Shown piece after piece: positions 61,904 to 64,000 of a DNA stretch of 64,000 nt (its first letter is position 1; each line of letters begins with the position of its first letter). The notes under the pieces were generated by a model, which was given only the letters and a program-made list of their open reading frames with translations, had not been told where the DNA came from and searched no databases. The position numbers and the translations under genes are program-made. Source of the stretch: Flavobacteriales bacterium UBA974 (lineage in GTDB: Bacteria; Bacteroidota; Bacteroidia; Flavobacteriales_D; Sanyastnellaceae); contig DBBW01000018.1 in assembly GCA_002292405.1 (NCBI GenBank), positions 92,179 through 156,178 on the forward strand. The letters run 5' to 3'.

Positions 61904-62922
61904 TTACTTCGTGTTTCAGCTACTCTAAGACTGTCGACAATCAATAACAAGATTAAGGTCATTGAGAGAGTTGAAAGGATACTTACAACAACGATTAACC
62001 ATCTCACAGGATAGGTTTTCTTATCAGCTGCTTCAGCAAAATCCACCACAAGGCTGGATGGCAGCTGTGTAGATGCATCTACCTTCATCAAATCAAATCT
62101 CTTCTTCAATGTTGCAAGTTGCTCATAAGCAGGCTCAAGGAAGTTTGTTTGCTTATTGTATTTATTAGCAAGTTTAGAGATCTGTTCTAAATCGGCTTTC
62201 AAAATTACAGCTCCTCTCATATTGTTTTCAGCAACAGCTCTTCCATATTCAGCAGTTAACCCTTCAACTTGAGCTTCAAAGTCATAAATTCCATGAGAGT
62301 GAAGCTCACTTAATTCATTTTCAGCATCCTCAATCTCTTTAATTGCCTGGTTGTAGGATTCTTTAGCGAGTTTTAAAGCATTCTTTGCCCTGTCATTTCT
62401 TAGTGCATTAGCAAGGCTATCTACTAAGAAAACCAAATCATTTGCGATATCTCTTGCGACATTTGGGTCTCTATCTAAAACATGTATTCTAATTGAACCA
62501 AACCTTGTTAAATCAGCCCCCACGTTGCTGTTGTATTCTTTCTGAAGCAGGGTTCTAGATCCGACCTCATTAAGATCTATGTCATAGTGCTCGTCCAAAT
62601 TGTGGTTGGCTATAATCTGAGATCTCACTTTACTACTGTTGAGTAATTGCAAAAGTCTTTCAGCATCTTCAGTCTCTCCATACGCAAGTAAATCACCTTG
62701 TTTACTTTCTTCAAAAAAGGCTTCACCTATTGAGCTTTGCGTAGTTGCGAACAAAATTACACTGGATTCGAATTTCTCCTCTATAACGAGTGAAACACCA
62801 GCTGAGATTATTAATGTAACAATACCTACGATAATGAATATACGCAGTTTGCTAAACACAAATAACAATAGGTGAGATGAGTCTAATTTAGCTGCATCTC
62901 TATTTTCATCTCTTTGAATCAT
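61900..62922 (-). CDS. Wzz-type chain-length determinant family protein
   Basis: The 340-residue protein has two transmembrane helices (about residues 30-50 IFIIVGIVTLIISAGVSLVI and 308-329 IVVVSILSTLSMTLILLLIV) bracketing a coiled-coil periplasmic domain (NALKLAKESYNQAIKEIEDAENELSELHSHG). A Pro-containing segment (KKTYPVRWLIVVV) precedes helix 2, as in Wzz/polysaccharide co-polymerases. It regulates the length of O-antigen or capsule chains. No tyrosine-kinase domain is fused. The stop overlaps the ligase gene start. TAACTTTG lies four bases before its ATG. Confidence 0.86.
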   Translation of the reverse strand: MIQRDENRDAAKLDSSHLLLFVFSKLRIFIIVGIVTLIISAGVSLVIEEKFESSVILFATTQSSIGEAFFEESKQGDLLAYGETEDAERLLQLLNSSKVRSQIIANHNLDEHYDIDLNEVGSRTLLQKEYNSNVGADLTRFGSIRIHVLDRDPNVARDIANDLVFLVDSLANALRNDRAKNALKLAKESYNQAIKEIEDAENELSELHSHGIYDFEAQVEGLTAEYGRAVAENNMRGAVILKADLEQISKLANKYNKQTNFLEPAYEQLATLKKRFDLMKVDASTQLPSSLVVDFAEAADKKTYPVRWLIVVVSILSTLSMTLILLLIVDSLRVAETRSK

Positions 62923-63003
62923 TTCGCAAAGTTAAGCTTAGAAAAGTTTAGATTTTAAATCTATAAACTGCTACAGGTAAAGTATGTTCTTTAACTTTAC
63001 AAT
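62923..63003. promoter_or_regulatory. Divergent promoter region of the wzz-like gene and glycosyltransferase gene
   Basis: TAACTTTG (minus, 62934-62927) and TAACTTTA (plus, 62992-62999) lie four bases before the ATGs of the two divergent genes. Between them is a near-perfect palindrome TAGATTT-T-AAATCTA at 62949-62963, a possible operator. No strong -33 TTG is seen for either promoter. Confidence 0.4.
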
Positions 63004-64000
63004 ATGGCGCGAATTGCTTTAAATGCTCGTTTACTTATTCCAGGAAAGTTGGAAGGTACAGGGTTGTTTACTCACCAGTGCTATAAGAGATTTATTGCAT
63101 CTCGTCCTCAAGATGATTTTTTATTGATTTTTGATAGAAAACCCCCTGTGGAATTCGATTATGGGTCGAATTGTAAAAACATTTGTTTACTTCCTCCGGC
63201 AAGAAGACCATGGTTATTTGATTTGTGGTTTGATTACGCCATAACGTGGAAGTTGAGAATTTGGAAAGCAGACCTTTTTATATCAACAGATGGATACATT
63301 TCGAGAAGGACGGATGTTCCACAGTTAAATGTAATACACGACATCAATTTCGAGCATCATCCTGAGTGGCTCCCGCCGAAATTTGCAAATCATTTCAGAG
63401 CAAGATTCCCAGTTTACGCAAGAAAGTCTACAAAGTTATGTACAGTTTCAAATTTCAGCAGAATGGACATAGCTGAGAAATACATGATCAATAAATCTGA
63501 AATCTCTATCATTCCGAATGCTCCAGACAGTAAATTCTCACCGATTTCAGATTCAGAAAAATTAAATTCTAAAAATAAGTTTGCGAAGGGCAACAGCTAT
63601 CATGTTTTTGTCGGATCGATTCACCCAAGAAAAAACATTCACGGGATGTTAGATGCTCATAGAGCGTATAGAAAACGAGGCGGAAAGTCAGACTTGGTCA
63701 TTGTAGGGACTGCTATGTGGAGTGATGAACATCAGGATGCAGAGGGTGTTCATTGGGTAGGAAGGTTGGAAGATGAAGCCTTGGTATCTGCAATTGCGGG
63801 AGCCAATGCACTTTTATATCTCCCGTTTTTTGAAGGTTTCGGTGTCCCTGTTGTAGAGGCGATGGCTTGCGGTGTCCCTGTTGTGGCAAGCGACACATCT
63901 TCTCTTCCCGAAGTGTGTGGAGAAGCCGCAGCTGCTTTGGTTCATCCCAAAGATTTTGAAGGAGCGGCACAAGCTTTGTTGGATTTAGAAGAAGATGCGG
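63004..64000 (+). CDS. Glycosyltransferase, family 1/4 (3' end outside window)
   Basis: The open frame from the ATG at 63004 continues past the window end (332 full codons seen). It has the GT-B fold of family 4 mannosyl/glucosyl transferases: an N-terminal GTGLFTHQ loop, then VFVGSIHPRKNIHGMLDAH (the C-terminal domain start, with R/K), LVIVGTAMW, WVGRLEDEALVSAIAGANALLYLPFFEGFGVPVVEAMACGVPVVASDTSSLPEV. The EGFGVPVVEAM stretch carries the nucleotide-sugar-binding E-x7-E motif. It probably adds a sugar in the surface polysaccharide whose ligase and Wzz genes are adjacent. Its promoter is in the gap with the wzz-like gene. Confidence 0.88.
   Translation, partial: MARIALNARLLIPGKLEGTGLFTHQCYKRFIASRPQDDFLLIFDRKPPVEFDYGSNCKNICLLPPARRPWLFDLWFDYAITWKLRIWKADLFISTDGYISRRTDVPQLNVIHDINFEHHPEWLPPKFANHFRARFPVYARKSTKLCTVSNFSRMDIAEKYMINKSEISIIPNAPDSKFSPISDSEKLNSKNKFAKGNSYHVFVGSIHPRKNIHGMLDAHRAYRKRGGKSDLVIVGTAMWSDEHQDAEGVHWVGRLEDEALVSAIAGANALLYLPFFEGFGVPVVEAMACGVPVVASDTSSLPEVCGEAAAALVHPKDFEGAAQALLDLEEDA

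Noticed and set aside
63713-63970. Minus-strand reading frame of 85 codons at the window end
   Set aside because: It is the shadow of the glycosyltransferase, whose family motifs are clear on the plus strand.
1-64000. CRISPR array, insertion sequence, prophage or toxin-antitoxin system
   Set aside because: No regular repeat-spacer array, transposase, integrase, phage structural gene or toxin pair was seen among the coding frames or gaps.

Overview
The window reads as a stretch of core chromosome from a member of the Bacteroidota, most likely order Flavobacteriales (marine-type, roughly 40% GC by eye). The evidence is a set of lineage markers: gldD and gldE, the type IX secretion (T9SS) regulator PorX, a secreted protein with a gliding-motility-type C-terminal domain, a DUF5686 outer-membrane protein, a RecQ without its zinc cysteines, and a 30-residue AURKAIP1/COX24-like protein. 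Promoters also fit the Bacteroidota pattern (-7 box TAnnTTTG, -33 TTG), and there are no regular Shine-Dalgarno sequences. Genes are dense; no gene-free gap exceeds about 155 bases. I saw no insertion sequence, prophage, CRISPR array or rRNA.

Layout. 1-5.1 kb: the start of rpmF, a YceD-family gene and pdxA on the minus strand; then on the plus strand a T9SS cargo protein and riboflavin synthase. 5.1-10.1 kb: minus-strand envelope operon kdsD-tatC-DUF5686-lptB (Kdo precursor, Tat export, outer-membrane barrel, LPS export ATPase). 10.2-17.6 kb: recQ, an M20 amidohydrolase, a very large surface protein joining a degenerate metallopeptidase, a beta-propeller and a beta-barrel, and a glyoxalase II-like hydrolase. 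17.6-25.0 kb: an ACR3 arsenite exporter and a PiT-type phosphate permease homologue, followed by PhoR/PhoB-type regulators, a two-domain VOC protein and pheT. A PhoB/PhoP-like direct repeat lies just upstream of the permease.

25.0-34.5 kb: tRNA-Pro(GGG) with a clear terminator, an outer-membrane protein, small conserved genes, a cyclophilin lipoprotein, pheS, an M28 peptidase, cysS, an L-threonine dehydrogenase and a PpiD-type chaperone. 34.5-42.5 kb belongs to one ten-gene minus-strand run, ssb-gldE-gldD-coaX-OMP-TPR-lptC-small membrane protein-CNNM/CBS protein-ppiD, with overlaps or gaps of at most 50 bases. 42.7-45.3 kb: HU, a TPR lipoprotein, the 30-residue basic protein and RNase G. 45.3-49.9 kb: an HD phosphohydrolase opposite porX-tsaE-ald. 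49.9-56.2 kb: a protein-quality and repair block tRNA-Leu(UAG)-tig-clpP-clpX-mutS. 56.2-60.5 kb: two little-known outer-membrane barrel genes, efp and a GAF-SpoIIE phosphatase. 60.5-64.0 kb: the edge of a surface polysaccharide locus (O-antigen ligase, Wzz-like protein, glycosyltransferase cut by the window end).

The common theme is the cell envelope: LPS synthesis and export, T9SS and gliding accessories, outer-membrane proteins and their chaperones. I found no clear new defence or mobile system. The observations most worth a second look are the phosphate/arsenite transporter pair with its Pho-like box, the back-to-back palindromic promoters of pheT and tRNA-Pro, the pseudo-peptidase/propeller/barrel fusion, and the barrel pair at 56.3-58.6 kb, whose first gene seems to have lost its signal peptide by a frameshift.
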